A stretch of 64,000 bases of DNA from Bacillota bacterium (GTDB taxonomy: Bacteria; Bacillota; Clostridia; Lachnospirales; CAG-274): positions 35,690 to 99,689 of the forward strand of contig JAFYGI010000008.1 of NCBI GenBank assembly GCA_017543265.1. The letters run 5' to 3'. The first letter of the stretch is position 1. Each line of letters opens with the position of its first letter. The notes below the pieces were generated by a model, which was not told the DNA's origin, searched no databases, and worked only from the letters and a program-made list of their open reading frames with translations. The position numbers were made by a program, and so were the translations under genes. Shown in pieces: positions 15,635-25,352 of this stretch.

Positions 15635-17159
15635 CTACATTATTTCGCCCGAAAAGACCTCAAATCAGGTCTATGTTGAGGGATTTTACTGCACTCCTGC
15701 CCGCGCCGAAAAGGATTTTGAATACATTTACAATATGGGTACGAAAATCGGCTGTATAAAAGCACATCATATCGTGCAGTCATTTACACCCGATGATAAA
15801 ATAACACCCGAACAGGCTATGGAAATCGGTCGGAAACTGATGCATCGCTTATACCCGGATCATCAGTATGTGTTGGCTGTGCATATTGATAACGGTCAAG
15901 TGCATAATCACATTTTGGTCAATGCGGTAAATTTTACCGACTACAAAAAACTGTATGCTACAAAGAAAAGTCTTGAAAGCTTGCGTAAAATTAGCGATGA
16001 TCTATGCCGTGAAAACGGATTGGAGATCATACCGCCCGACAGCAAACTTCAAAAAATGCGTTTGCAGGCTTCTATCGATGCCGCGATAGAACGGGCACAT
16101 ACTTTTGATGAATTTATCGGTATAATGAAATCGTTTTATTATGAAGTGAAACACGATAAGTATTACACTTTCAAATGTATGGAAGATGCACGGTTTATGC
16201 GTATGAACTCATTGGGAACGGCGTATTCGGAAGAAGCAATAAAAAAGCGTATAAGCGGAGAAAAGATAAGAAATCAGTCCATATCCGTCTATTACAACAA
16301 GCAAAAACGTTTGTCTAACCGTGCAAAACTGAAAGACACGATACGATATGCCTTGAAAAATTCAAACAGCTATGATGAATTTTTACACTTGCTGAAAAAT
16401 GAGGGGATAGAAATAAAAACAGGTATGCACCTTGCTATGCGTATTCCAATGGCAAAAAAGTTCATCCGCGTCGAAAGGCTTGGTACGGAATATTCGGAAG
16501 ATATGCTGAAACTGTACTTTGCGAATCGCGGAGAGTATGTACGCCTTAAAAACGAGGCTGACCAAACCAAGATCCAACATTTGGCGCAAAATGCCGAATA
16601 CAACAAATATGCCGCTGTTCATAACATCAATGTTCAGATCCGTATGATGAATGCACTTTCGGAAATGGGCATAGACGGTATTGATGAATTAAAGGCAAAA
16701 ATTGAAGAACTTGAAGAACAAGTCAACGATAACAGCCGTGATATGGAAATCATTTCAGAAAGATTAAATGATGAGCGAAATTATATCTACGCTGTGCGTA
16801 ATTACTGGCGTTTAAAGCCTATATATGCGGAGTATAAAAGTATAAAATCCGATGCTGACAAAGAGATCTTTATGCTGGATCGCCAACAGGATGTAGATGA
16901 TTATAAACGTGTTGTCGATACAATAAATGCGGTAAAAGCAAGCGGGAAATTCAAAGATACCGCAAGTGTAAAAGCCAATATCAAAGCCGACGAGCAAAAG
17001 AAAGCCGAATTGGAAGAACAACGCAAAAAATACAAGGAAGAACTGCAAAAATGCAGGCTTATACTTGAAAATCTTAAAAGTATTGGACTTGCGGAAGAAG
17101 AAAACAAAATCGACGCGGAAGAATATACTTATTCATCTCATCACGATAATTCAAGGTAA
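15576..17159 (+). CDS. mobA: Relaxase/mobilization nuclease (MobA/VirD2, MOBP-like)
   Basis: A 527-residue relaxase that would nick one strand at oriT and stay covalently bound to lead DNA transfer. The three-histidine metal site is visible as HIDNGQVHNH (His103, His110, His112), and the catalytic tyrosine is probably Tyr21 in SINYIISPEKT. The C-terminal 200 residues are coiled-coil rich (for example ELEEQVNDNSRDMEIISERL). The ATG at 15576 is chosen because AAAGGAG lies seven bases upstream. It overlaps mobC by 59 bases. No coupling protein or type IV secretion gene is in the element, so transfer would depend on another conjugative element. Confidence 0.9.
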   Translation: MAYTKIMPIKDRTHLQTSINYIISPEKTSNQVYVEGFYCTPARAEKDFEYIYNMGTKIGCIKAHHIVQSFTPDDKITPEQAMEIGRKLMHRLYPDHQYVLAVHIDNGQVHNHILVNAVNFTDYKKLYATKKSLESLRKISDDLCRENGLEIIPPDSKLQKMRLQASIDAAIERAHTFDEFIGIMKSFYYEVKHDKYYTFKCMEDARFMRMNSLGTAYSEEAIKKRISGEKIRNQSISVYYNKQKRLSNRAKLKDTIRYALKNSNSYDEFLHLLKNEGIEIKTGMHLAMRIPMAKKFIRVERLGTEYSEDMLKLYFANRGEYVRLKNEADQTKIQHLAQNAEYNKYAAVHNINVQIRMMNALSEMGIDGIDELKAKIEELEEQVNDNSRDMEIISERLNDERNYIYAVRNYWRLKPIYAEYKSIKSDADKEIFMLDRQQDVDDYKRVVDTINAVKASGKFKDTASVKANIKADEQKKAELEEQRKKYKEELQKCRLILENLKSIGLAEEENKIDAEEYTYSSHHDNSR

Positions 17160-17163
17160 TATC

Positions 17164-17206
17164 AGGTGTATTGTTGGGTTTGCGCTCGGCAATACACCTA
17201 ATTTTT
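17164..17206 (+). terminator. Terminator after the relaxase gene
   Basis: A perfect 10-bp stem, AGGTGTATTG (17164-17173) with CAATACACCT (17190-17199), followed by AATTTTT. Confidence 0.82.
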
Positions 17207-17220
17207 AATCAAATGAATAT

Positions 17221-17345
17221 TTATAGCTGGGTCAGTCTACTGCGTGAAGTATGGACATAAGCAACCAAAAGTGAATTCTGCCGAATGTCACGACGGAGTC
17301 TATGTCCTCTTGTTAGTGAGAATCCTAAAACCCTTGCACAACATT
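17221..17345. other. Unassigned structured-looking region between relaxase and reverse transcriptase
   Basis: There is no open frame of note. GGACATA (17253-17259) and its complement TATGTCC (17301-17307) can pair around a 41-base loop. The base composition is less AT-rich than the retron genes beside it, which suggests a separate origin. Function unknown. Confidence 0.35.
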
Positions 17346-17354
17346 TTTAATAAA

Positions 17355-18329
17355 TTAGTCTGCACAATATTTAGTTATAAGATTTTCAATCTTAGTTATT
17401 TTCTTGCTAATTTGAACAAGGTTATTTCTGTTTATATATGGAATAGACTGGATAAGAAAAGCACGGTAACCAGCTAATTTATTTTTTATTGTATATTTTT
17501 CTTTGTTGGATTTAAAACCTTTAAATTGCTTTTTCCCCATTTCATAAATAATATTGTTTAATTGTGAAAGTTTCTTTCTTGATAATCTGATACTATTACC
17601 TACTACATAACCATTAAGAGATATTTCATTTTTATATTTAAGTGTTTTTTTTGTATTAAGATTGAAGCCTTTTTCGCTTATTATAGTCTTAATCATATTT
17701 TGAAATCTGTAATTGTGGATATAACTTGAATCCGACGAAAAAAGCATATCATCGGCATAACGAGTATAAGTTATATTTAACATCTTGCAATATTTTTCTA
17801 TTCTAATATCTAAACTTCTAAATACGAGATTTGATAGTATCGGTGAAGTTAGCGCTCCTTGAATTATTTTGTCATCAATTGTCGTTATTCCAATAATATT
17901 ATTTATAATCAGTTGTTTTTCTTCAGATGAAATGCTGTCATCAATATAGTAATTAAGCGATTCTTCAATATCATCGACATCTATTGAGCCAAAAAAATCT
18001 GAAATATCAAGTCTCAAGTAATATCTTGGTTCATTACTTGATATATGGGGAATTAAAAAATCATAGTATGATTTTCTTTTCCTGAATCCACAAACACATT
18101 CCGGAAATAGTAAATTCATAAAAAAGGAGTTTTTCAGTTTATTTTGTAATTCATATATCAAATTATTCTTTTTTATAGCATAAATTATTCTAAAACCCTC
18201 TTTTTTGGCTTTTTTGTAACAATGATAAGCACTTTTTTTATTATTAAGTGCTAAAGCCATTTTTTCCTCTGAAATCTCAACAATTTCATCAAAAAATTGG
18301 CTTTTACTAGTTATTCTAAATCCTATCAT
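17355..18329 (-). CDS. Retron-type reverse transcriptase
   Basis: A 324-residue reverse transcriptase. The palm motifs are present: YYLRLDISDFFGSI (motif A region), QGALTSPILSNLVF (motif B) and the catalytic YADD at residues 191-194. It is short, with no maturase or HNH part, so it is not a group II intron enzyme. Before motif A, KRKSYYDFLIPHIS sits where retron enzymes have the NAxxH motif, and NGYVVGNSIRLSRKK sits near the VTG position, so both retron marks look altered. The second ATG (18329) is preferred because AGGAG is seven bases before it. Upstream are a folded RNA region and an OLD-type ATPase gene, the layout of a retron defence unit. Confidence 0.82.
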   Translation of the reverse strand: MIGFRITSKSQFFDEIVEISEEKMALALNNKKSAYHCYKKAKKEGFRIIYAIKKNNLIYELQNKLKNSFFMNLLFPECVCGFRKRKSYYDFLIPHISSNEPRYYLRLDISDFFGSIDVDDIEESLNYYIDDSISSEEKQLIINNIIGITTIDDKIIQGALTSPILSNLVFRSLDIRIEKYCKMLNITYTRYADDMLFSSDSSYIHNYRFQNMIKTIISEKGFNLNTKKTLKYKNEISLNGYVVGNSIRLSRKKLSQLNNIIYEMGKKQFKGFKSNKEKYTIKNKLAGYRAFLIQSIPYINRNNLVQISKKITKIENLITKYCAD

Positions 18330-18350
18330 TATCATTCTCCTAAAAATTAA

Positions 18351-18368
18351 GAGAGCATTTCTGCTCCC
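18351..18368 (-). terminator. Hairpin between retron RNA and reverse transcriptase
   Basis: On the minus strand GGGAGCA and TGCTCTC pair around a GAAA tetraloop and are followed by TTAATTTTT. It could set the 3' end of the retron RNA or attenuate transcription into the reverse transcriptase. Confidence 0.6.
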
Positions 18369-18373
18369 TTAGA

Positions 18374-18567
18374 TGAGTGAGTACTTCCCAGAATACCGCA
18401 CCGCGAGTTTACGCAATCCAAAGGCCACGAGCGGTATACTGCGTCTATAGTGTTAGCAATTATTATACCCTTGGATTCTACACATACACTCAGCGCCTGC
18501 CTTATGTACAAATTTCACAAGGATGCAGTATATAAACGTCCTATACGTGCAAATTCCTACTCACTAA
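18374..18567 (-). ncRNA. Candidate retron non-coding RNA (msr-msd)
   Basis: The 236-base gap between the OLD ATPase and the reverse transcriptase has no gene. On the minus strand it starts with TTAGTGAGTA (18558-18567) and ends with TACTCACTCA (18374-18383), which pair at 9 of 10 positions, as retron a1/a2 repeats do. Inside are CCTTGTG/CATAAGG (7 bp, one G-T) in the msr-like half, and a long stem AATCCAAGG/CCTTTGGATT enclosing GGTATA/TATACC in the msd-like half. This order of short msr hairpins, long msd hairpin and outer a1/a2 pairing matches retrons. The branching guanosine was not identified and the ends are approximate. Confidence 0.68.
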
Positions 18568-18571
18568 TTTA

Positions 18572-20509
18572 TTATATCATATTTTCAATGATTTGTAAAG
18601 TATGATACAATTCAGGAAAATCTTTTTTAAATCTTTGTTTTTTATCAGCAATAGAAGCCAAGGGGGCTATCCTTAATTTAAAATAATAATTAAGCCAATC
18701 GGATATCCAACCGCTTGTTTTATCTGTTGCTTTGCTAACAGTGTTGCTTTTAAAGTAAGCAGATTTAAAAATTTCATTTTTGCCATTGTATTCGGATAAA
18801 ATTAAAATGGTTTTTTCTTTAGTATCTACTTCCGAACAAAAATGGTTATGTTGCTTTGTATGTTTAATCCCTTCATCGTCAATAAATTTTATAAAATCGT
18901 CTATATTTTCATAAGTGATAATACTACCCTCTATTGTAGACCAATTAACTATAACATTATAATAATTACAATAGTTTATTATGGCAAACATTAATTGGTT
19001 AAAATCATTGTCGTTAATATAGTTTTTATTAGAAACTAATGTATAATTCTTTTTCAATAAATAATTTATAAGCGATCTTATATTTGTAATATCTCCGCCT
19101 ATGATAGTATTGTAAAACTTAAATTGCTCCTTTTTTTGAATACACTTATTCGAAAGCGGATTTACAGTTTGTTCAGAATTTATATTAAATTTATTCTTTT
19201 TATTGTATTGAAGTACTTTGTCCATATCAATTAACAATTTATATGGCACACCTAAATTTAGATTGTCAGAAAGAACCGTTCTAAGCCTTTTATCATTACT
19301 GTCAAATGAATAGAAATGTACTTTTTTTAATTTATCAAATAACTCCAGTATTTTTGGATGACTGAATAATTGTATTTCTGTTTCTCCTTCAACATAAACA
19401 AGACAATCACTAAAATAGCATTCTGTTTCACGAACAGTTACTTTGTGTTTTGAGTTTTTAATCCACGAAATATTCATTTTATTTATAACAGAATAGAAAC
19501 CTTTTCTGGTAACTCTATAAATAGAATAATCAGTATTTTGGTTATTAAGATCAGCTATTAGCTTTGGTGAATGAGTGCTTATCATACAAAAGGCATTTTT
19601 CTTTATATTCCGACACATATATTCAACAAACTCCGTAATATATTCATTATGAAGGCTAATTTCCGGTTCATCTATCAATAAAATAGGAAATTTGCAACTT
19701 ATATCAGAAATTTGAGGAATCAATGCTGTTAGTAATTTAAGATATGTAAATGAACTCGTGCCATCTGAATAATAATCAAGAGAATGCCCGTCAAAAACAA
19801 ATTGATTCCCACCAAAACGCATGGAAAACGCATTTTTATATCGTTCAGTAAAGTGATATTTATCTAAAGAAACATTGTATTCATTAAACACATTTTCTAT
19901 AATATCTTTGCTCGAATTGTATTTTTCACCATAGATATCAAAAAATGCCTTGTCCAATATTTGTTTATAATCATCATTTGGTTTAGCCGAAGATAAATCA
20001 CTGATGATTTGCCATAGCTTATCCCATGTATATAAATCAAGTCTTCTAGTATCTATATAGTATAATGGAAAAATTGATTTAATAGTATCGCATATGTGTT
20101 TATCTTCTATATTCCATCTAATTGTCCCATCTCTAAATTGAATCATAGTAAGTTCAAGTTCTTCAGTTTCTGTAAAATCATAACTCTTATTTTTAGTTAT
20201 ATATTCATATATTCTTTTAAATTCATTGCTTAGTTTTTTGTTTTGGTCTGCTTTTCTGGACAATAGATCAAATTGAAAAGCAATGGAAATTATGCACTTT
20301 TGTGTATAAGGGTTAGCACTATCAATTATTTGTTCTTCGGAATAAGGTTTGCCAATATACCTAAAAAAATAATCTATTGCTTTAAATATATTTGTTTTTC
20401 CTGATCCATTTTTCCCTAATAAACAAAAAATATCACTATGATCACTTTTTGAATCAATTACAATATTCTCTATGGATTTGTAATTTTGAATACTGATTTT
20501 GTTAATCAT
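18572..20509 (-). CDS. OLD-family ATPase with TOPRIM nuclease domain (retron effector)
   Basis: A 645-residue protein of the overcoming-lysogenization-defect class. It has an ABC/SMC-like ATPase with Walker A GKNGSGKT (residues 32-39), Walker B LLIDEPEISLH (about 275-285) and H-loop STHSPKLI (about 312). A TOPRIM domain follows, with VYVEGETEIQLF (about 372-383) and LLIDMDKV (about 425-432) supplying the acidic metal site. OLD nucleases act as toxic effectors in some retrons (for example Eco8) and with UvrD in Gabija. No UvrD helicase is present here, and the adjacent RNA and reverse transcriptase favour the retron role. The strong AT bias suggests acquisition from elsewhere. Confidence 0.85.
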   Translation of the reverse strand: MINKISIQNYKSIENIVIDSKSDHSDIFCLLGKNGSGKTNIFKAIDYFFRYIGKPYSEEQIIDSANPYTQKCIISIAFQFDLLSRKADQNKKLSNEFKRIYEYITKNKSYDFTETEELELTMIQFRDGTIRWNIEDKHICDTIKSIFPLYYIDTRRLDLYTWDKLWQIISDLSSAKPNDDYKQILDKAFFDIYGEKYNSSKDIIENVFNEYNVSLDKYHFTERYKNAFSMRFGGNQFVFDGHSLDYYSDGTSSFTYLKLLTALIPQISDISCKFPILLIDEPEISLHNEYITEFVEYMCRNIKKNAFCMISTHSPKLIADLNNQNTDYSIYRVTRKGFYSVINKMNISWIKNSKHKVTVRETECYFSDCLVYVEGETEIQLFSHPKILELFDKLKKVHFYSFDSNDKRLRTVLSDNLNLGVPYKLLIDMDKVLQYNKKNKFNINSEQTVNPLSNKCIQKKEQFKFYNTIIGGDITNIRSLINYLLKKNYTLVSNKNYINDNDFNQLMFAIINYCNYYNVIVNWSTIEGSIITYENIDDFIKFIDDEGIKHTKQHNHFCSEVDTKEKTILILSEYNGKNEIFKSAYFKSNTVSKATDKTSGWISDWLNYYFKLRIAPLASIADKKQRFKKDFPELYHTLQIIENMI

Positions 20510-20583
20510 CTTATCTTCCTTCTTAATACTATAAATAAAGAACTATAAAATAATATGTGCTATTATCATATACACATTTTATT

Positions 20584-21183
20584 TTATTTTTCAAGGTCAC
20601 GTATTATCTTTTTATATTCCTCTGATTTTCCGTTATACAGTACATCAATAATTACATCAAGTGCTTCATTGGCTAAATTGCATATTTCATCACCTTCGTT
20701 TATTTCATATCCCATAATAGCTACTTCAATGTTTATAAACCACCATTTTGTGATTTTCTTATATAATGCAATCATTTCAAAAAAAGCCTTAACTTCTTCT
20801 TTTCCATCCACACCTGATAAAATGATATTTGTTAATTCATGTGCATATTTGTTACGAATACTCTTGATTTTCGAAAACAAATCATAGTCATCACTTGAAA
20901 TTGCGTTATTATCTTTAAGCCATAAAAAAGATGCTTTGGTAATATCCTTATTTTTCTTATTATCTACAATACGATTTTTTATTTCGTCTTGATAAATCTC
21001 AGTTTTCTTTATTACTATTTCACCATTTTCTATAGTTTCCTCGCACAATAAGAACTCAATATTCGATACAACATAATCTGTGAAATTCTCGTATACGGCA
21101 ATAAATAATGATACAAATGTTAAATTATCTTGTAGGAAATCTTCGTCAACAATATTGTTAATCCAATCATTATTTCTTTCCAT
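20584..21183 (-). CDS. Helical protein with HEPN-type RX4H motif
   Basis: A 199-residue, mostly helical protein of unknown family. The segment KIKSIRNKYAHELTNI contains R110-N-K-Y-A-H115, the RX4-6H signature of HEPN ribonuclease domains, which are frequent in abortive-infection and toxin systems. It is encoded directly after the restriction-methylase (its start codon is at the stop of that gene) and before the retron ATPase, all on the minus strand. It could be a stand-alone defence RNase, a partner of the restriction system or an extra retron component. The HEPN assignment rests on the short motif and helical character only. Confidence 0.6.
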   Translation of the reverse strand: MERNNDWINNIVDEDFLQDNLTFVSLFIAVYENFTDYVVSNIEFLLCEETIENGEIVIKKTEIYQDEIKNRIVDNKKNKDITKASFLWLKDNNAISSDDYDLFSKIKSIRNKYAHELTNIILSGVDGKEEVKAFFEMIALYKKITKWWFINIEVAIMGYEINEGDEICNLANEALDVIIDVLYNGKSEEYKKIIRDLEK

Positions 21184-23948
21184 TATTTGCCCTCCGTCAG
21201 TTTCTGATACATCTTCATAAGTTCAGCTACGCACTCGCTTTCGGTGTTGAGTTTGCCCCAAAATCCGTAGGCTTGCATAACAGCTTTATCGTTCTGCTGA
21301 TGTGCCTTGCGAAGTTCGGGCGGCATGGTTGTTTCATCGTAGAGATCGGCAAGCGAACAATCGGGATATTTCGCCCTTGCATCAAGTATCATTTGTGCGG
21401 TTTGTTCTATTTTAGCTTTTTGCTCGTTAGTGGGGATGCACCATGGAAAATTATTGTATACTACTTCCTTAGAATAACGATAGTCGCTTTTAATTCTTCC
21501 ACATACCGTTCTAATCCATGCCATGTGTACATTTGATAACAACACACCAAAAATATAGAGTGAAGCATTAGGAACAATCATATTTGCATTGCTACAAATA
21601 ATATTTGAATCTACATATCCAATAGGGATATACTTTCTGTTTTCGGATGAATGACACGGTATTATCAAATATGAATGAGAAGGTTGTCTAATTTCTCCGA
21701 ATAGAGTAGGCGTTTCAGCAAGTTTCTTTGTTCCCGCTCTATTGCTTTCAATTCTGGTTTTTCTTACATTTTGTACTGCTTCATATATCGGTGGAATAGC
21801 ATTAATGATTTTTGGTGATACTCCTTGCAACCACAAGCACCATCTTTCCTTGTTATGTAAAAATTCTGTTGCACCAACAAATCTCTTAAACAAAGGTTCT
21901 GCGTTTGGATAATTTTTTACAATTTCATTTTTTTCATCCGATGAAAAATCTGATAAAAATCCACCGTCATTCGGCATACTTCCGAAATCCATTCTTGGAA
22001 CAATTGAAATCGGTTGCTTTCTTTTAGATATAATCACATCATCCGCTTCAACAAGATAACCATTGATGTTTTTAACAAATTTTTCAAAACCATTATCAAA
22101 CAATCTCTTAGGAGCAGTATTAGCAGCAATGCTGAATCCAACAATGACACAATGAACATGAGCTTTTATAGTCGCTTCGCTATCCCAACGAAAAGTACGA
22201 TGTGCAAAATCAATATGAACGCCTTTTTCAAAAAGAGTTTTCCAAAGAATGGCAACTTGCTCTCCCTGTGTTATGCTATTGGTAGAAACAAGTGTAGTTC
22301 TTATTGTTGTACCTGCCATAAGGTCAGCACATTTTTTATACCAACACGAAACTTAGTCAAGATTTCCGTTATTCTTTACACCATCAAAAATTTTTAATAC
22401 ATCTGATTTTTGTTCGCTATTCATTAATCTTGCACCCACAAACGGCGGATTTCCCATGATATAAGACAGCTTATCTTTCGGCACAACACTTTCCCAATCA
22501 ATACGAAGCGAATTTTCCTCAACGATATTTGCATAACTTTTCAGTGGCAGAAAATCGAGGTCTGCATGAATTATCTCTTCGGTCTCATGCATCATCTGAC
22601 TTTCGGCTATCCAAAGTGCGGTCTTTGCGACAGTTACGGCAAAGTCGTTTATTTCTATTCCGTAAAATTGTCCGATGCCAACTTTTATGGGAATAACTCC
22701 ACCGAGTATCATCTGACCGCCGTGTATGGCTTCCAAAGCCTTATTTTCAAGACGACGCAGGCTGATGTAGGTTTCCGTGAGGAAGTTTCCCGAACCGCAG
22801 GCAGGGTCGAGGAAGGTAAGCGAAGCAAGTTTATCACGAAATTGCTCCAGTTTTGCTTTTCTTGTTTTATCGACCTTTGTTTCACAAATTTCCGCAAATT
22901 CCGTCTTTAAATCATCAAGAAACAGCGGATCAATAACTTTGTGAATATTTTCGATAGAAGTATAGTGCATACCGCCCGAACGTCTTGTTTCGGGATTCAG
23001 CGTGCTTTCAAATACTGCACCAAAGATAGTAGGGCTTATGTCTGCCCAATCAAAGTTCTCACTTGCACCGTTTATAAGCAAACCGACAATTTCATCGGTA
23101 AATCGAGGTATCTCAATGTTTTCATCGGCAAACAAACCGCCGTTCACATAAGGAAAAGCCGCAAGGTCATCATCCATATAAGGATCACGGTCTTCGGGTT
23201 TAGTGTCGAGGACTTGAAACAGTTCTATCAAAGCTTTGCGGACATCTTTGGGTTGAAAATGCGAAAGATATTGCCCGAACATTCTGTGCTTACCAAATAT
23301 TTCGGAATCTTCCGCATATAAGCAGAATACAAGTCTTACACAAAGCATATTAAGGCTTTTGAGTGTTTCGGGGCTTTCGGGGTTCTTGTATTGCTTTAAT
23401 ATTGCATCATAAAGTTTTCCGACAAGTTCGCCCGCCTTCAAAGAAATTTCCATTTCCTTTTTAAGCATTTCACTGCCTGTTTCAACAAGAAATTGCAGTC
23501 GATAAAAATCTTTGGCAAGGTCTTTGAGAAATATTTGCTCGGGTTCACCGTTCGGCTTTTCCATATCGTAGACAAGAAATTCCTCAAAATTACAAGTAAT
23601 TATCCAACGTGGGTGCTGCGACAGCGGCAGTTCGGTAACATAACGCTTTGCCTGCTGGAATGGAGTCAGCAATGAACCGTCGGATTGCTTGATAGGCTTT
23701 CGCAGATCTTTGCCGATAGACTTTTGCTCGATCATAACACGGGTGGATCTGATATAACCGTCTATAAAAGAGGTATGGTCTAAATGAACCTGATCTTCAA
23801 AACTGATAAATCCGGCAATATCTTCCACACCATAAACATTTACAAGTAAATCTATCCAAAATTGCTGAGATTGTCCTTTTTCATATCCTTTACCCTGCCA
23901 CCTTTGAGCAAAGTCCTTAGCTGCCTTTTTCTGTTCCTTTTCGTTCAT
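21183..23948 (-). pseudogene. MmeI-like restriction-methyltransferase broken by one in-frame TAA
   Basis: Read through, this is one 921-residue protein of the single-chain restriction-modification type (MmeI/type IIL-like). A PD-(D/E)xK nuclease lies at the N-terminus (Asp63, Glu74, Lys76 in VMIEQKS), the SAM motif FLDPACGSGNF near residue 383, the adenine-methylase motif IMGNPPF near 499, and a C-terminal specificity region (about 640-900). TAA at 22353-22355 (minus strand) interrupts it after NGNLD. The following codons stay in the same frame (VSCWYKKCADLMAG) and the next ATG is 12 codons on. A tyrosine codon (TAC/TAT) was probably changed by one base. As read, two fragments of 531 and 378 residues result and activity is unlikely. 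Confidence 0.85.
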
Positions 23949-23975
23949 AACTCCACCTCCTCAAAATTTCAACCT

Positions 23976-25022
23976 TTAATTCTGTTCTCTTTGCTCCAAC
24001 ATCGATTTTGCATTTGCGATAGCCAATGACAATTTTTGTTCCAACAATGCTTTTGGCGGCATTTTTGTAAGATACTGTGCAACGTGGATACTTCCTTTGT
24101 CAAGTTCTAACAGTTCTACAGTTTCTTGTGATTTTTCGGCACATAATATCAGCGCTACGGGAGACTCCTCATATTCCGCTTTTTCGTATTTCTCAAGCCA
24201 CCTCAAATACAATTCCGTCTGTCCTTTATCCTGCGGCTCAAATTCTCCGAGTTTTAATTCTATAAGCACTAATCGTCTCAAAGAACGATGATAAAAAAGC
24301 AAGTCCATATAATAGTCCTTGCCATCTATAACGATATGCTTTTGTCTTGCAAGAAAAGCGAAGTCCGAACCCATTTCAAGTATAAACTTCTCCAATTCTG
24401 CCAATATGGCATTTTCCAAATCTTTTTCGCTGTAAGAGTCTTTCAATCCCAAGAAATCAAGCATATATGGGTCACGATAAAACATATCAAGGCTCATTTT
24501 ATTTTCATCGCGCAGCTCGGCTATTTCGTTTGCAATGGTTTCACCCGGTTTTTTGGATATAGCTGTGCGTTCATAAAGCATTGATTTTTTACGCTCTCTT
24601 AATGTTCTGACCGACCAATTTTCTTTTCTTGACATTGTAGCATAGAAGTTTCTTTTTAATTCATCTTGAATAGGCAGTAACTCAACAAAATGCGACCACG
24701 TTAATTGTTGCGACAGTGTCGCAACAATCTCATACTCGGGGAATTCATTATAAAAATTCATCATTCTTGAAATGGCAGAACGCCCAAAATTCTTGCCATA
24801 TTCAGCAGATAATCTGCTGCCAATCTCTCCTATGATGTTTTTTCCGTAATCCGCCTTATTTCCGGGAACAATATTCGCAGATAAAGTCTTTCCTATTTCC
24901 CAATACATTTTTATTACAGATGTATTTACTGAATACATTACGGATTTTTTTGTCGATACGATTATCCCCGAAATATCCGTATATATTTTTTCTATATCAA
25001 AATTAGAAATTTCATTAGCCAT
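23976..25022 (-). CDS. DUF1016/YhcG-family PD-(D/E)xK nuclease
   Basis: A 348-residue protein of the YhcG/DUF1016 family, with an N-terminal winged-helix region (YWEIGKTLSANIV, QLTWSHFVELLPI) and a C-terminal PD-(D/E)xK nuclease: Asp in YYMDLLFYHRSLR and the ExK in LVLIELKLGEF. Such proteins occur with restriction systems, often of type I, and in defence islands. The ATG at 25022 is preferred because GGGAAGG lies about seven bases upstream. The longer frame to 25112 adds a weak 30-residue lead. It precedes the broken methylase by 27 bases on the same strand. The product looks intact, so it may remain active although its partner is broken. Confidence 0.85.
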   Translation of the reverse strand: MANEISNFDIEKIYTDISGIIVSTKKSVMYSVNTSVIKMYWEIGKTLSANIVPGNKADYGKNIIGEIGSRLSAEYGKNFGRSAISRMMNFYNEFPEYEIVATLSQQLTWSHFVELLPIQDELKRNFYATMSRKENWSVRTLRERKKSMLYERTAISKKPGETIANEIAELRDENKMSLDMFYRDPYMLDFLGLKDSYSEKDLENAILAELEKFILEMGSDFAFLARQKHIVIDGKDYYMDLLFYHRSLRRLVLIELKLGEFEPQDKGQTELYLRWLEKYEKAEYEESPVALILCAEKSQETVELLELDKGSIHVAQYLTKMPPKALLEQKLSLAIANAKSMLEQREQN

Positions 25023-25352
25023 AAAATTACCTTCCCGTTTCATTCTTCTGTACAAATATTTTCTGATATAATTATAAGATAAATACATTTTTAATTCAAG
25101 TACCAATCGCAAAAATTCATTATATCACATTCAAATCAGCATCTAAAATTTTGCCGCAGGTAAACACAGGGGTATTAGGGTCTCCCAAACAAGTGGGAAT
25201 GGCGGCTGTCCGCTTTCGGTTTTTTAATTTTCAAAATACTTTTGAACAGTAAAAAATCGAGAGTGGCTGCCCAAATTCAATGCTTGCAAAGAATTAAAAT
25301 GTCTTGTCGGCTTTTATTTTTTGCAGCAAATATCTATATATTTTTCAGAAAC

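Noticed and set aside
17355..18335. Group II intron encoded protein
   Set aside because: The reverse transcriptase is only about 324 residues, without maturase or HNH domains. An OLD ATPase and a folded RNA are adjacent, which fits a retron better.
20510..20583. Gabija system (OLD nuclease plus UvrD helicase)
   Set aside because: No helicase gene adjoins the OLD protein. The next genes are the HEPN-motif protein and the methylase.
21183..23948. Two separate methylase-related genes or a frameshift
   Set aside because: The frames of the two parts are the same (11 sense codons and one TAA between them), so it is one gene with a nonsense codon.
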